A DNA stretch of 46,809 nt from an uncultured Schlesneria sp. (GCA_903840265.1 CAIMFH010000096.1:1-46809); one strand, 5' to 3'. Shown: positions 1 to 8,841, counted from the stretch's first letter. The notes: generated by a model from the letters alone, not told the origin. Numbers and translations are program-made.

Positions 1-121
1 ATTGATACCAACACGTCGAAGAATACCGCGACGGAGAGAGGGCTCGTCACAACATATTGTGGGGAAAAGTCTTGCAGCTCGATATTTGGGCCAGATGGGC
101 GATCGCCGGACGACTTCAAAC

Positions 122-153
122 AAAAAAAGCCGGCAACTTCAGGTTGCCGGCTT
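122..153 (-). terminator. Rho-independent terminator of the Gfo/Idh/MocA gene
   Basis: A 9-bp perfect stem (GCCGGCAAC / GTTGCCGGC, positions 129-137 and 143-151) with a 5-nt loop extends by A-T pairs and is followed, in minus-strand direction, by a run of seven T. It lies about 25 bp past the stop codon of the minus-strand oxidoreductase gene. The DNA further left (1-120) shows no convincing gene. Confidence 0.88.
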
Positions 154-176
154 CGCGCGCTTCGCATTCAGATCGA

Positions 177-1523
177 TCAAATCTCGCTCAGGCCAGTGAC
201 CTCCCAGCCGCTGCGATAGGGACGTCGGATTAGGCGTGCCGCGTCAGGCTGATTCGCAAATTTCAAGTTGGCCGCGTCCCATTCCAGCTTTTGGTTGGGA
301 AAGTGAGTCGCGACTCCGCCGAGCAGTACGCTTTCCGTCAGAGGTCCGGCATAGCTGAACGGGGCCAGCGTGGTCCCATTGCCCATCACGGCATCGATGA
401 ACTGATGCCAGTGATTGCTGCCGGCGATTTGAGGACGCTCCACACCTTCAAATCGGTTTTCGGGTAACAGGATTGGGGGAGCGATATGGGGCAGCAGGAG
501 AGCTCCCTTTTCGCCGATGAACAGCGATCCTTGATCGGGCAGCGGGCGATTTCCCAGGACGGGACCGGTGATCTCTTTGGAAGGACGCTGATCACCGTCG
601 TACCAGGTGATTGGAAACGTTGGTCCGACCGCATACTTCGTTTCGGGAAACGTAAAGTGGACGACGGCATCGTTGGCCCAGTTCGTGGCCGATGGTGCCG
701 GACCTGTGGAGTGCGCCGTGAGCGGAGCAGTCAGATCGAGAGCCTTGAACACGGGATCGAAGATGTGGCAGCCCATGTCGCCGAAGGTCCCCGTTCCAAA
801 GTCCAACCGTTTGCGCCAGTTGCCGGGATGATAATAGCCTCCGCCGATAAAGGGCCGGACTTTGCAGACACCCAGCCACTGATCCCAGTCGAGACCTTCT
901 GGCACGACATCTTCTCGGCCCGGCAACGGTTCGGAGTCGCCCCATTTCTTGCTGCTCCAGGAATGAACCTCCTTCACCTTGCCGATCATCCCTGATTGGA
1001 TCATGGCGACAGCGGTCCGGTATTCGGAACTGGAGTGAATCTGGATCCCCATCTGAGTCACCAGCTTCTTTTCAGCAGCGACTTTGGCCAACTGGCGGGA
1101 TTCATAAACATCGTGCGTCAGTGGTTTTTGTCCGTAGACGTGCAGGCCATGATGCATGGCCCCCATCCCGATCGGCGCGTGCATGTGGTCGGGCGTTGAG
1201 ACGTTCACCGAGTCCAGGTTCTTGGCTTCCTTGTCGAGTAGTTGTCGCCAGTCCTGATAAACGCGTAGCTCGGGGAACTTTTTCTTCAACGCTTCGGCCC
1301 GAGGCAGGTCGACATCGGCGACACAAACCAGCTTCACTTTGGGATGACTCGCAATCGCGCCCAGATCGGCACCCGCCATCCCGGATGCACCGAAGCTGGC
1401 ATGACGCACTACTTCGCTGGGCGGGGCCGCACTGAGGTTGCGAATAAACGCCGGAGCCGCAAATGCGGTGGCGACAGCCTGCTTCAGAAACACACGGCGA
1501 CTAGAACGAATCGAACCCGGCAT
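177..1523 (-). CDS. Gfo/Idh/MocA family oxidoreductase, Tat-exported
   Basis: A 448-residue NAD(P)-dependent oxidoreductase of the Gfo/Idh/MocA superfamily, whose members act on sugars, inositols and related polyols. The N-terminus carries a twin-arginine signal (SRRVFLK, residues 8-14, then a hydrophobic Ala-rich stretch), so export across the inner membrane in folded form is expected. A Rossmann segment follows (GASGMAGADLGAIA, then VCVADVD), and the family's EKP-like motif appears as GQKPLTHD with Lys133. The start at 1523 puts the Tat motif right at the N-terminus; an in-frame upstream start at 1625 would bury it behind 34 unlikely residues. Planctomycetes encode many such Tat-exported paralogues. 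Substrate cannot be told from sequence. The gene stands alone with its own terminator. Confidence 0.93.
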   Translation of the reverse strand: MPGSIRSSRRVFLKQAVATAFAAPAFIRNLSAAPPSEVVRHASFGASGMAGADLGAIASHPKVKLVCVADVDLPRAEALKKKFPELRVYQDWRQLLDKEAKNLDSVNVSTPDHMHAPIGMGAMHHGLHVYGQKPLTHDVYESRQLAKVAAEKKLVTQMGIQIHSSSEYRTAVAMIQSGMIGKVKEVHSWSSKKWGDSEPLPGREDVVPEGLDWDQWLGVCKVRPFIGGGYYHPGNWRKRLDFGTGTFGDMGCHIFDPVFKALDLTAPLTAHSTGPAPSATNWANDAVVHFTFPETKYAVGPTFPITWYDGDQRPSKEITGPVLGNRPLPDQGSLFIGEKGALLLPHIAPPILLPENRFEGVERPQIAGSNHWHQFIDAVMGNGTTLAPFSYAGPLTESVLLGGVATHFPNQKLEWDAANLKFANQPDAARLIRRPYRSGWEVTGLSEI

Positions 1524-1788
1524 CCGTACAACTCCTGAACTTGGGTAAACACTCAGCGAAGGCAATCTGAGCACACGTTGATTGCACGACGATTCTGCGC
1601 TGCGACGACAGTTCTCGCCACTCATTGAGTGGCTGACACGACGTCATCAACTCGTCGGAGAGTTCGGGATGACGGACTCAGTGAGGGTTGCTAACGGAAA
1701 ATACTCGGGACATCACGATCTCGTTGGCCCTCAACAGTATTTTCCGAATGAACAACTGCAGGCAGCATGACGCCAGTTGGCAACTGCA

Positions 1789-3036
1789 CTAAAGGCTTCG
1801 CAGCGCGTGCAACAGACGATCCACTTCCGTTCGCGTGTTGTAATGCATGAGTCCGACGCGAGTCACACCTTGCGGTTCGAGTCCTAATCTTTCGGTCAGT
1901 TGCAACGCGTAGAAGTTGCCGTGACCGACAAACAAGCCCAACTGCCCAAGCTGTTCGGCAATCTCGACGGCGGTCAGCTTCTCATGGACGAAGCTAACCG
2001 TTGGCGTGCGATCTTGCAGGCGATCGAGATCAGTCAGTCCCAGCACTTTGATCTGCGGGATCGCCAATAGACCAGTCAGCAGCGCCGCAGCAAGCCCTCT
2101 CTCATAGTCGGCGATTGCTGCATAAGCCGCGGACAACAGAGGCCGCATCGTGTTCGATAGCGATCCGACCTGCTTCCCGAGGTCAATGAGATATTCGATC
2201 GCGGCATTTGCCCCGGCGATCCCTTCAAAGTTTTGGGTGCCCGTCATCCAACGACCGGGAAGCTCTTCGGTCACGGGGCGAAGCTTGTACGGTGCCAGCA
2301 ACTTCAATAATTCGGGGCGACCGCAAAGGATACCGACGTGAGGCCCGAAGAATTTGTAGGCGGAACAAGCCAGCCAGTCACAATCCCAGCCCGTGAAATC
2401 GGGTAGCCCATGCGGCGCGTAGTGGACGGCATCCAAGAAGACTTCGGCCTCGACTAGATGAGCCAGTCGGCAGATTTCATGAACGGGATTGATGCTCCCC
2501 ACAATATTGGAGGCGCAACCGACCGCAACAAACCGCGTCTTCGACGATAGTTTCGCTTTGAAATCATCGAGATTCAGCGTGCAGTCGGACTCGTGGAAAT
2601 CGACGTAGTGAACGACTGCACCAGCATCATGCGCGGCCAGCACCCAGGGGGTGACATTTCCGTCGTGATCCAATCGAGTGACAATTACTTCGTCTCCCGT
2701 CTGCCACGTGCGACCGATGGCCCGACTAAGGGCGAACGTCAGCGTGGTCATGTTGGCACCGAAGACGATCGCTTCGGGATCAGGCGTACCGATGAATTCC
2801 GCCAGATTGACGTGCGCGGCTTCCAGCAGTTCGTCGCTCTCGAACGCCGTCGCATAACGGCCACCGCGATTGGCATTCGTGTTTCCCAGATAGCCACTGA
2901 CGGCATCGATGACACGTTGTGGAACCTGGCTTCCGCCGGGACCATCGAAGAAGGCGACGGGGTGATCTCCCACAGTTCTCTTAAGCGCGGGAAACTGATC
3001 GCGACACCAATCGATGGGAAAATCCGCGGCAGACAT
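1789..3036 (-). CDS. Cysteine desulfurase-like aminotransferase class V protein (VC1184-like subfamily)
   Basis: A 415-residue fold-type I PLP enzyme of aminotransferase class V. The PLP-binding lysine is visible in SAYKFFGPH (Lys228), with the cofactor-pairing Asp202 and His205 in LDAVHYAPH. The N-terminus (FFDGPGGSQVP) and the C-terminal GNFYALQLTERLGL segment resemble the VC1184 subfamily. In true desulfurases the substrate loop carries an essential Cys; here that loop reads GHGNFYAL with no Cys, so classical sulfur transfer is doubtful and lyase or aminotransferase chemistry is possible. Start 3036 was preferred because it has an AAGGA ribosome-binding site and matches the family N-terminus. 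It lies 199 bp downstream of the solute-binding protein gene on the same strand. Confidence 0.9.
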   Translation of the reverse strand: MSAADFPIDWCRDQFPALKRTVGDHPVAFFDGPGGSQVPQRVIDAVSGYLGNTNANRGGRYATAFESDELLEAAHVNLAEFIGTPDPEAIVFGANMTTLTFALSRAIGRTWQTGDEVIVTRLDHDGNVTPWVLAAHDAGAVVHYVDFHESDCTLNLDDFKAKLSSKTRFVAVGCASNIVGSINPVHEICRLAHLVEAEVFLDAVHYAPHGLPDFTGWDCDWLACSAYKFFGPHVGILCGRPELLKLLAPYKLRPVTEELPGRWMTGTQNFEGIAGANAAIEYLIDLGKQVGSLSNTMRPLLSAAYAAIADYERGLAAALLTGLLAIPQIKVLGLTDLDRLQDRTPTVSFVHEKLTAVEIAEQLGQLGLFVGHGNFYALQLTERLGLEPQGVTRVGLMHYNTRTEVDRLLHALRSL

Positions 3037-3159
3037 GGCTCGAGTCCTTGAGTAGCGATCCGTGAGGTAGCAACTGGACGATACAGTTGCTGTACACTTT
3101 TTGCCACTTCTCGCGTGGGATGGCTGTGTAACAATCAACGTCAGTCTGCGTTGTCGGCT

Positions 3160-3206
3160 GACTGCCACTTCGCTAAGACACTGGCAACGCAAAGCAGTCG
3201 CCAGTG
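3160..3206. repeat. Imperfect inverted-repeat cluster between two minus-strand genes
   Basis: Two nested inverted repeats share this intergenic stretch: GACTGC (3160) with GCAGTC (3194-3199), and CACTGGC (3179-3185) with GCCAGTG (3200-3206). It resembles the CACTGGC/GCCAGTG palindromes scattered in planctomycete intergenic DNA, but only one copy is seen here, so repeat status is inferred. Confidence 0.4.
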
Positions 3207-3235
3207 CCACCCAAAAGTTGCGAAGTGATGGTTGC

Positions 3236-4678
3236 TTACTTCGTGATTTCAGGCGAGTTCAATGCCGGCAATCCCAGCCCGCGACGATAGTTGGCTCGAA
3301 TGGTGTCCGCTCCGATTTCTTTAACGATCGCAGTAAAGTCGACTTGCAACTGGTGGACTGCCGCTGTCGCATCGAGTTCATCTTTGAGCAATCGAGCGAT
3401 GACTTCGTTCGTCGCCTGTCGGAACTGAGCTGACTTGGGGATGGGCAAGTCGGCGACAACTTGGTTGTCTCTTAACGTGAGAGCTGCTGCGTCGACGGAT
3501 TTGCTGGCTTCTTCTAGCGTCAGACCCGATTCATGCCAACTGGCGGCCGTGGTCACCTGACTTTCGCGGCATGGCGTCTTCGGCAGGGAGGCCCAGTTCG
3601 ATTCGAATTGATCTCCCGCCAAACTGCCGAGCAGATTCAAAGCCGCGTCGGCACTCTTGCCACTGTCAGTCGAGCCGACTCCGATGGCCCAGCCATCGAA
3701 ACCGCTCAGCGTGGGGCCATGCACGCCCGACGCGGGGATGCTGTCCCATCGTTTCGAATTCGTGTTGTAGACGCGCCGTGACCCAGGCAGGCGACAAACA
3801 CCGATTTCGATGGATTCAGCTCTGACAATGTCTTTGGCTGCCATGGTCGGTTCAGCACCGATCGCCAGCGCGGCTTTGCCTTCCAGGATTTGATGACGCG
3901 CTTGAAGCGGGGTAAGTTCCGAGATCGATGGCGGCATCTTCTTCCAGGCGTGGCTGGCCGATTCCACGGCCGCTTGGAATCCAGGTGTTTCGAGAACCGG
4001 CTGCCCCGATTCGAGATCGAACCAGACAGAATAATTCTCGGGATGCTTTACGTAGGCGAGCGATCTGGCAAAGAGCAGGGCGGCGCGTGAATCTGCGGCT
4101 AGTGGCTCGACCGCTGTGAGCCCCGGCGCCCACTTGTCCAATGAATCCAACAGGACTTGGTAGTCGTCCCAGGTCTCAGGAGGTTTCAGGCCTGCTTTGC
4201 GGAGCAGGTCGGCTCGGTAGTAGCAGAGGAACTCGGGCGCTGCGATCGGGATCGCGACAGGAGATCTGTTCCGCGAGATGACTCGATCACGCAGGCCCTT
4301 GAACAGGTCGTTGAAATCGATTCCGGCCCCTGATGGAAGGGGAGCCAGGTGACGATCGATTACGCTTAGCTCTCGCAACGGAAACAGGATGACTCGACCA
4401 CCCACTGGAATCGGGTCTGCCAGTTTCTGGACCAGCGAATCGCTTTGCGGATCGTATTCGGTCCAGCGGACCGTTGCTCCGGATTGGTTCATCCACTCTT
4501 GGAGCGCGACCTCCCAGACTGCGGGGAGTTGGAAGCTGGCGGGGGCAACCAGTTCGACCTCTTGACCGCGGAACGAGGCCACGTTCGACTTGTTGTTCGC
4601 GGCAGGTTTGTTTGGGCAGCCGCAAAGGAGCAAAGAGTTTACGGCAAGCAGCACAGCCGCAGTGCGTGACCAGATCAT
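3236..4678 (-). CDS. Extracellular solute-binding lipoprotein (ABC importer family 1 type)
   Basis: A 480-residue secreted lipoprotein. The signal peptide ends in a lipobox (LLCGC, lipidated Cys21). The mature part has the layout of family 1 sugar-type solute-binding proteins: VELVAPASFQLPAVWEVALQEW near the start, a hinge with PIAAPEFLCYYRADLLRKAG, and PETWDDYQVLLDSLDKW, the usual motif after the substrate lobe. Substrate is unknown; sugars are common for the family. There is no ABC permease or ATPase next to it, so it is an orphan binding protein. It lies 106 bp downstream of the HtrA protease gene on the same strand and could be co-transcribed with it. Confidence 0.85.
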   Translation of the reverse strand: MIWSRTAAVLLAVNSLLLCGCPNKPAANNKSNVASFRGQEVELVAPASFQLPAVWEVALQEWMNQSGATVRWTEYDPQSDSLVQKLADPIPVGGRVILFPLRELSVIDRHLAPLPSGAGIDFNDLFKGLRDRVISRNRSPVAIPIAAPEFLCYYRADLLRKAGLKPPETWDDYQVLLDSLDKWAPGLTAVEPLAADSRAALLFARSLAYVKHPENYSVWFDLESGQPVLETPGFQAAVESASHAWKKMPPSISELTPLQARHQILEGKAALAIGAEPTMAAKDIVRAESIEIGVCRLPGSRRVYNTNSKRWDSIPASGVHGPTLSGFDGWAIGVGSTDSGKSADAALNLLGSLAGDQFESNWASLPKTPCRESQVTTAASWHESGLTLEEASKSVDAAALTLRDNQVVADLPIPKSAQFRQATNEVIARLLKDELDATAAVHQLQVDFTAIVKEIGADTIRANYRRGLGLPALNSPEITK

Positions 4679-4784
4679 GTTGAAAACCCGAGAATGTGAC
4701 TTCGCGATCCTTCCGTCGCGCTGACTACGCCACGGGGCGGCGAATCGTGGGAAGCGAATCGCAGCCTCGTCAAACGAGTCGCCG

Positions 4785-5954
4785 CTATTCGGGCCGCTCG
4801 GCCGGATCTGTGCTGCCCAGGTTCAAGGCGACTTGAACTTTGCGCCCATCGCGGACCACGGTCAGCATGACCTGATCACCGGGGCTTTTGCCTTCAATGT
4901 AGCCGAGAAAATCTTCGGCGCTGGCGATCTTTTGATCGTCCAAGCCGACAATCAGGTCAGCCGCAGAACGATCTTCGCGATTGAAAGTGAGCGGTCCGCG
5001 TCGTGATTTGACCATCTTGGGTCCACGCAAACCTGCTTTTTCGGCGGGCCCGTTCGGACGGAGCTCTGCAATCAACAAGCCCTTGTCCGTTTGATACACC
5101 TTATCGATGCCGCTTTCGGGTCTGATCACACGGTGGTGCTTCAGCAGTTGCGGGACGACTCGACTGATCAAGCTGACTGGAATTGCGAAGCCGACCCCCG
5201 AGCTTTGACCAGACGTGGTGGCAATCGCTGTGTTAATCCCGATCAAGCGGCCGTGGGAATCCAACAGCGGCCCGCCCGAACTGCCGGGGTTGATGGCGGC
5301 ATCGATCTGGATGATGGATTTGATCTTCCAGTTTCCGTGGATCTGCAGCGACCGATTCAAGCTGGAAATGATCCCGGTGGTGAGTGTTCGTTCCAAGCCG
5401 AATGGATTCCCGAGTGCGAAAACGTTCATCCCGACTCGCAGCGATTTCGAATCGCCAAACGTCACGGGAAACAGTTCTTCGGGCGCAACTTCCACTCGGA
5501 TCACCGCCAGGTCATTCAGCGGATCTGAGCCGACAGACACAGCATCGTAGGTTTCGCCGTTGTACAGGGTGACCGCGATTTCTTTCGCTCCCCCGACGAC
5601 GTGATGATTCGTGAGAATATTCCCTTCGAGATCGATCACGGCCCCCGAACCACTCCCTTCGGAGATCCGTCCGGCCCACAAGGATCGATCGTTCTGGACG
5701 GATTTGGCGGTAATGTTGACGACGCTACGATTGACCGCTTCGTAAACGGCGACCGTGACGGCCTCTTCGGGAGTATGCCCCTCACTGTTGAAGATGCGTT
5801 TGATGGTCGGGCTGACACGTTCAATGGGCGTCAATTGTTCCGTACCAGCGCGATCCTGGGCAACGACCGCAGTCTTGCCGGCAGGGCTGGTCATCCAGAT
5901 TGTCAGCAGGCTTCCTAAAAATGCCGAGCAGAAGCATCCGACAAGCAGTCTCAT
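4785..5954 (-). CDS. HtrA/DegP-like serine protease with PDZ domain (S1C)
   Basis: A 389-residue envelope protease. An N-terminal hydrophobic signal or anchor segment (residues 4-21) leads into a trypsin-like domain with the full catalytic triad: His118 (TNHHVV), Asp148 (NDLAVI) and Ser226 (NPGSSGGPL). The single PDZ domain spans about residues 275-380 (GLLIAELRPNGPAEKAGL, then GDQVMLTVVRDG), which fits a DegS/HhoA-type layout rather than two-PDZ DegP. The expected role is degradation or quality control of misfolded periplasmic proteins. It is divergent from the DUF1802 gene, so the region 5955-6148 should hold both promoters. Confidence 0.93.
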   Translation of the reverse strand: MRLLVGCFCSAFLGSLLTIWMTSPAGKTAVVAQDRAGTEQLTPIERVSPTIKRIFNSEGHTPEEAVTVAVYEAVNRSVVNITAKSVQNDRSLWAGRISEGSGSGAVIDLEGNILTNHHVVGGAKEIAVTLYNGETYDAVSVGSDPLNDLAVIRVEVAPEELFPVTFGDSKSLRVGMNVFALGNPFGLERTLTTGIISSLNRSLQIHGNWKIKSIIQIDAAINPGSSGGPLLDSHGRLIGINTAIATTSGQSSGVGFAIPVSLISRVVPQLLKHHRVIRPESGIDKVYQTDKGLLIAELRPNGPAEKAGLRGPKMVKSRRGPLTFNREDRSAADLIVGLDDQKIASAEDFLGYIEGKSPGDQVMLTVVRDGRKVQVALNLGSTDPAERPE

Positions 5955-6148
5955 GCGCTATCCTCTTGATCGCACCTATGGGAAATAGCCCACCATTGGC
6001 AGTGCCGACCACGACAACGTGCGGCCGACAGCGCACCGAGGGTGCGAGCCACATTCATTTCCCTAGCGTGGTATAGGGACTTTTGTTGAGTAACTCAATA
6101 CCGTGTCTGGACATCGAACAAAATCCGGTCGATTCGCAGGGAGCCCCA

Positions 6149-6730
6149 ATGCACGCGAGAAACCAGTACGCCTTTAAGGAGTGGGCGGCCGTCTGCCAGG
6201 CGTTGGCGAGCGGTCAGCAGTCCGTGATCTTGCGCAAAGGGGGAATCCACGAAGGTCGCGACGGATTTCGCGTCGACCATGCGGAGTTCTGGCTATATCC
6301 GACCGAGTTTCATCAGGAGCCGGCCGTTTTGGCGGAGCAGGGGCGTCTGCATTTGGAGCAAGCCCGATTGCAGCAGCCCGCCAAGGGCTCAATCTCGATT
6401 CAGCGCTATGTCACCATCGACGAGGTGGTTGAGATACGGGACGAGTCCATTCTGCCACGGCTTGCTGGCTTGCATGTCTGGTCGGCGTCGATGATTCAGG
6501 CTCGGTTTCACTATCGGAATCCATTCCTGTTCGCGCTGCTGGTACGAGTGTATTCGCTTCCGCAGCCTGTTCTGTTACCTGAATCGCCGCACTTCGCCGG
6601 TTGCCGAAGTTGGGTTGATCTGGAAAGGGAATTGGTCACCGACAGCCTCGTCCCGGTTTTAACGGCCGAGGAGCACTCCCAACACCTGGCAGAGCTTCGA
6701 CGGGCTCTCTCTAATCCTGCGGGCAGCTAA
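6149..6730 (+). CDS. DUF1802 family protein
   Basis: A 193-residue cytoplasmic protein matching DUF1802: the opening AFKEWAAVCQALASGQQSVI followed by LRKGGIHEG and HAEFWLYPTEFHQ is characteristic. Function is unknown. The start at 6149 is chosen because an AGGGAG ribosome-binding site sits just upstream; an in-frame TTG at 6083 would add 22 residues with no family similarity. It has no signal peptide or membrane segment and is a monocistronic gene divergent from the HtrA gene. Confidence 0.88.
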   Translation: MHARNQYAFKEWAAVCQALASGQQSVILRKGGIHEGRDGFRVDHAEFWLYPTEFHQEPAVLAEQGRLHLEQARLQQPAKGSISIQRYVTIDEVVEIRDESILPRLAGLHVWSASMIQARFHYRNPFLFALLVRVYSLPQPVLLPESPHFAGCRSWVDLERELVTDSLVPVLTAEEHSQHLAELRRALSNPAGS

Positions 6731-7067
6731 CTGGCCAGCCCCGTCACATTCGGCACGACCCGCTAAACCGACATTCCTGCTCCAATTCGTAGATCAGACG
6801 CAACCCAATCAACTGGAACTTCTGGCATCCCGCTTTCCACGTTTTTAGAGAGTTGGAATGGCCTTGAACGGTCGTAACGCGATGAGCAGTAACGAGCTTC
6901 GCCAGCGATCCGATTGTGATCGCTGAGCTAGCCCGCATTGTCCGAACGACCGATGAATTCGGATATCAATCACCGTTGCGCGCCGAGTTGACTGGCACTG
7001 CGTAAAATGGACTCACGCCCCGCAACGGCAATAGACTTCACGAACCCTCGTGACAGTAGGGGATAGC
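6731..7067. other. Intergenic region with no recognisable gene
   Basis: About 340 bp without a credible coding region. One small hairpin is visible (AGCGATC / GATCGCT near 6912-6932). No promoter with good spacing stands out; the promoter of the nitrilase-family gene presumably lies here. Confidence 0.5.
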
Positions 7068-7892
7068 ATGCGCGCTCCAACCATGCCGATTGCTGTTGTT
7101 CAATTCGCTCCGCAGCCGCTCAACCCAGCCGCCAACCTCGAACGGATCTCGGCCAAAGTTGCTGAGGCTCATGCGATGGGTGCCAAGCTGGTCGTGTTCC
7201 CGGAACTGGCCTGCACGGGCTACGTCGAGCACACCGATCTGCACAAACTGACGGAAGAGGCCGATGGCCCGATCGTCAATGCGTTGACCAAACTTAGTCG
7301 TCGGTACGGTGTTTACCTGGCTGCCGGATTCGTCGAACGTCACGACGGGCATGTTTATAACTCGCTGAGCTTCACGTCGCCGGATGGCAAAGCGTCGATT
7401 TATCGCAAGCGGCACCTGATATTCTGGGAGCATTTCTACTTCCGACATGGTCAGGATCCGCTGATCGTCGAAACGGAATTGGGCCGGATCGGGTTCGCCA
7501 TTTGTGCGGACATGATCTACCACCATATCTGGTCCGAGTATCGTGGCAAGATTGATCTGGCAATTATCTCTGCGGCTTGGCCACGGCGAACTCCTCAGAC
7601 GGCGTTTCGTGTGGGCTGGATGCTGGAACCAAGCTGGTCGCTGGCGGGTGAACTTCCGTCACGGATCGCTCGAGACCTGGAAATCAACGTCGCCTTCTCG
7701 AACCAGTGCGGTCCCTGCCAGGTGCGTATTCCGCATCTCGGAGGAGCGACCCCCGCCGCCTTCGCGGCTCGCTCCGGACTGTTCGATCACCTCGGAAATC
7801 GTCTGAATGTCGAGAGCGATCTCGAACAGATCTCGTTGGAAACCGCCAGCATCCCAGAGGAGCGATTGCCATGCGTCACTTTATCAGCCTAG
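7068..7892 (+). CDS. Carbon-nitrogen hydrolase (nitrilase superfamily amidohydrolase)
   Basis: A 274-residue enzyme that hydrolyses a non-peptide C-N bond. The Glu-Lys-Cys triad is present: Glu46 in FPELACTGY, Lys114 in YRKRHL, and Cys146 in GFAICADM. The N-terminal PIAVVQFAPQPLNPAANLERI is the usual first strand of the fold. Start 7068 has an AGGGGA ribosome-binding site 5-6 nt upstream; a GTG at 7050 in frame is less likely. The product is probably cytoplasmic. The substrate is not deducible. The 3' end overlaps a possible small gene at 7871. Confidence 0.9.
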   Translation: MRAPTMPIAVVQFAPQPLNPAANLERISAKVAEAHAMGAKLVVFPELACTGYVEHTDLHKLTEEADGPIVNALTKLSRRYGVYLAAGFVERHDGHVYNSLSFTSPDGKASIYRKRHLIFWEHFYFRHGQDPLIVETELGRIGFAICADMIYHHIWSEYRGKIDLAIISAAWPRRTPQTAFRVGWMLEPSWSLAGELPSRIARDLEINVAFSNQCGPCQVRIPHLGGATPAAFAARSGLFDHLGNRLNVESDLEQISLETASIPEERLPCVTLSA

Positions 7893-8002
7893 GGATCCGC
7901 GGTGTGCTGATGGAATTTGGCGGCCTGCTGATGCGCGTGCAGGGGGGGCTGTCTTACCAAATACTCCTTCGCCGGAATCGCAAGCGACAAGCGCAGTCAT
8001 AA
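7871..8002 (+). CDS. Possible small protein overlapping the nitrilase-family gene
   Basis: A 43-codon reading frame starts inside the last codons of the amidohydrolase gene (22-bp overlap, different frame). An unusually good AGAGGAG ribosome-binding site lies about 9 nt before its ATG. The peptide (MRHFISLGIRGVLMEFGGLL at the start, ending in RRNRKRQAQS) has an amphipathic or hydrophobic first half and a strongly basic tail, a layout seen in small membrane-associated proteins. No family is recognised. Overlap plus a strong ribosome site suggests translational coupling, but a chance frame cannot be excluded. Confidence 0.4.
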   Translation: MRHFISLGIRGVLMEFGGLLMRVQGGLSYQILLRRNRKRQAQS

Positions 8003-8284
8003 TCCGGTCTGTTTGCGGACTGCGGGTGTGACTTGAGGATGGAAGCCCCCGCACAGGGATCAACGCGCCATCCTGGCTGGCCCAGCCGTGATGATCTGAC
8101 CGTGCGAACACGCAGTTGATGTTGTGTTCCGGCATCGCCTCATTGAGGCATCACGGCCGCAATTCTCTTAACTTGCTTTCCAGCATTGAGTTGTGCGCGG
8201 ATTGACCCCGAACGACTCAACGTTCGCGTGGCGTTCTGGCAACGTGGCGGCATTCGTCGCGCCTCATCGTTTTTACGAATCCGA

Positions 8285-8300
8285 CAGAATTGCAATTCTG
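8285..8300. promoter_or_regulatory. 16-bp perfect palindrome, candidate operator
   Basis: CAGAATTGCAATTCTG is identical to its reverse complement. It sits about 80 bp upstream of the candidate sigma-54 promoter, a distance typical of an activator site. A regulatory role is inferred from position and symmetry only. Confidence 0.4.
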
Positions 8301-8378
8301 CGTAACTCATTGATGCCATGTCCTTTGCACGTTCGTTTCTGGGGGATGTGTCAAGAAAATTGAACAAGTTTTACGAGT

Positions 8379-8394
8379 TGGCATTCAGTCTGCT
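8379..8394 (+). promoter_or_regulatory. Candidate sigma-54 (-24/-12) promoter
   Basis: TGGCATTCAGTCTGCT fits the sigma-54 consensus TGGCAC-N5-TTGCW with the exact GG-N10-GC spacing and only pyrimidine swaps at two positions. It lies 52 bp before the ATG of the first pilin-like gene, giving a plausible leader. Pilin genes are often sigma-54 dependent in other phyla. Confidence 0.5.
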
Positions 8395-8446
8395 TTACAG
8401 GTCACCATCGACCCAGACACCAAGGCCTCCAGAAAGGACCTTCACT

Positions 8447-8749
8447 ATGAATGCTCTTGTTAACACCCTGATCAACGACGAAGCCGGTTTCATTGTCTCT
8501 GCAGAACTCGTCCTGATCGGATCGATCGCAGTACTCGCCATGGTCGTCGGCCTGTCGGAAGTCGCGATCAACATCAATCACGAACTCGAAGACGTCGCTT
8601 CGGCCTTCGGAGCCATGAACCAAAGTTTCAAAGCCAATGGCATGAGCGGCCATGGTGGCCAGAACAGTGGTAGCAGCCACGGAGATCAAAGCGATTTCTG
8701 CGACGGAAAAGGAATTAGCAGCGTCAGCCCCAACGGTGGTGAGCAATAG
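8447..8749 (+). CDS. Pilin-like small membrane protein, first of tandem pair
   Basis: A 100-residue protein with a short charged leader ending NDEAG (residues 10-14), then a single hydrophobic helix FIVSAELVLIGSIAVLAMVV with an early Glu20. This is the general plan of Flp/type IVb pilins (Gly before the cleavage site, Glu near +5, hydrophobic helix), though here Glu would be +6 if cut after Gly14. The C-terminal part is Gly/Ser/His-rich with a conserved SDFCD motif (82-86). Start 8447 has an AAAGGA ribosome site; the longer frame from 8318 crosses the promoter-like sequence. It is followed by a paralogue 92 bp downstream. Pilin identity is inferred; a small anchored signalling protein is an alternative. 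Confidence 0.75.
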   Translation: MNALVNTLINDEAGFIVSAELVLIGSIAVLAMVVGLSEVAININHELEDVASAFGAMNQSFKANGMSGHGGQNSGSSHGDQSDFCDGKGISSVSPNGGEQ

Positions 8750-8841
8750 TTAATACGCCAACATCGTTCGAGTGGCCCACGGGCCCTCTGAGTTGGCCCA
8801 GCAAAGACCTACAACCGGTACAACCGGCTCAGGACCGCATC

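Larger units (their letters stand above)
8003..8446. other. Intergenic region upstream of the pilin-like genes
   Basis: No credible gene in these 440 bp. It contains a 16-bp perfect palindrome at 8285-8300 and a sigma-54-like promoter at 8379-8394, listed separately. Confidence 0.6.

Noticed and set aside
7884-8135. 83-codon minus-strand frame after the nitrilase-family gene
   Set aside because: No ribosome site, no similarity, and it competes with a better-supported plus-strand frame.
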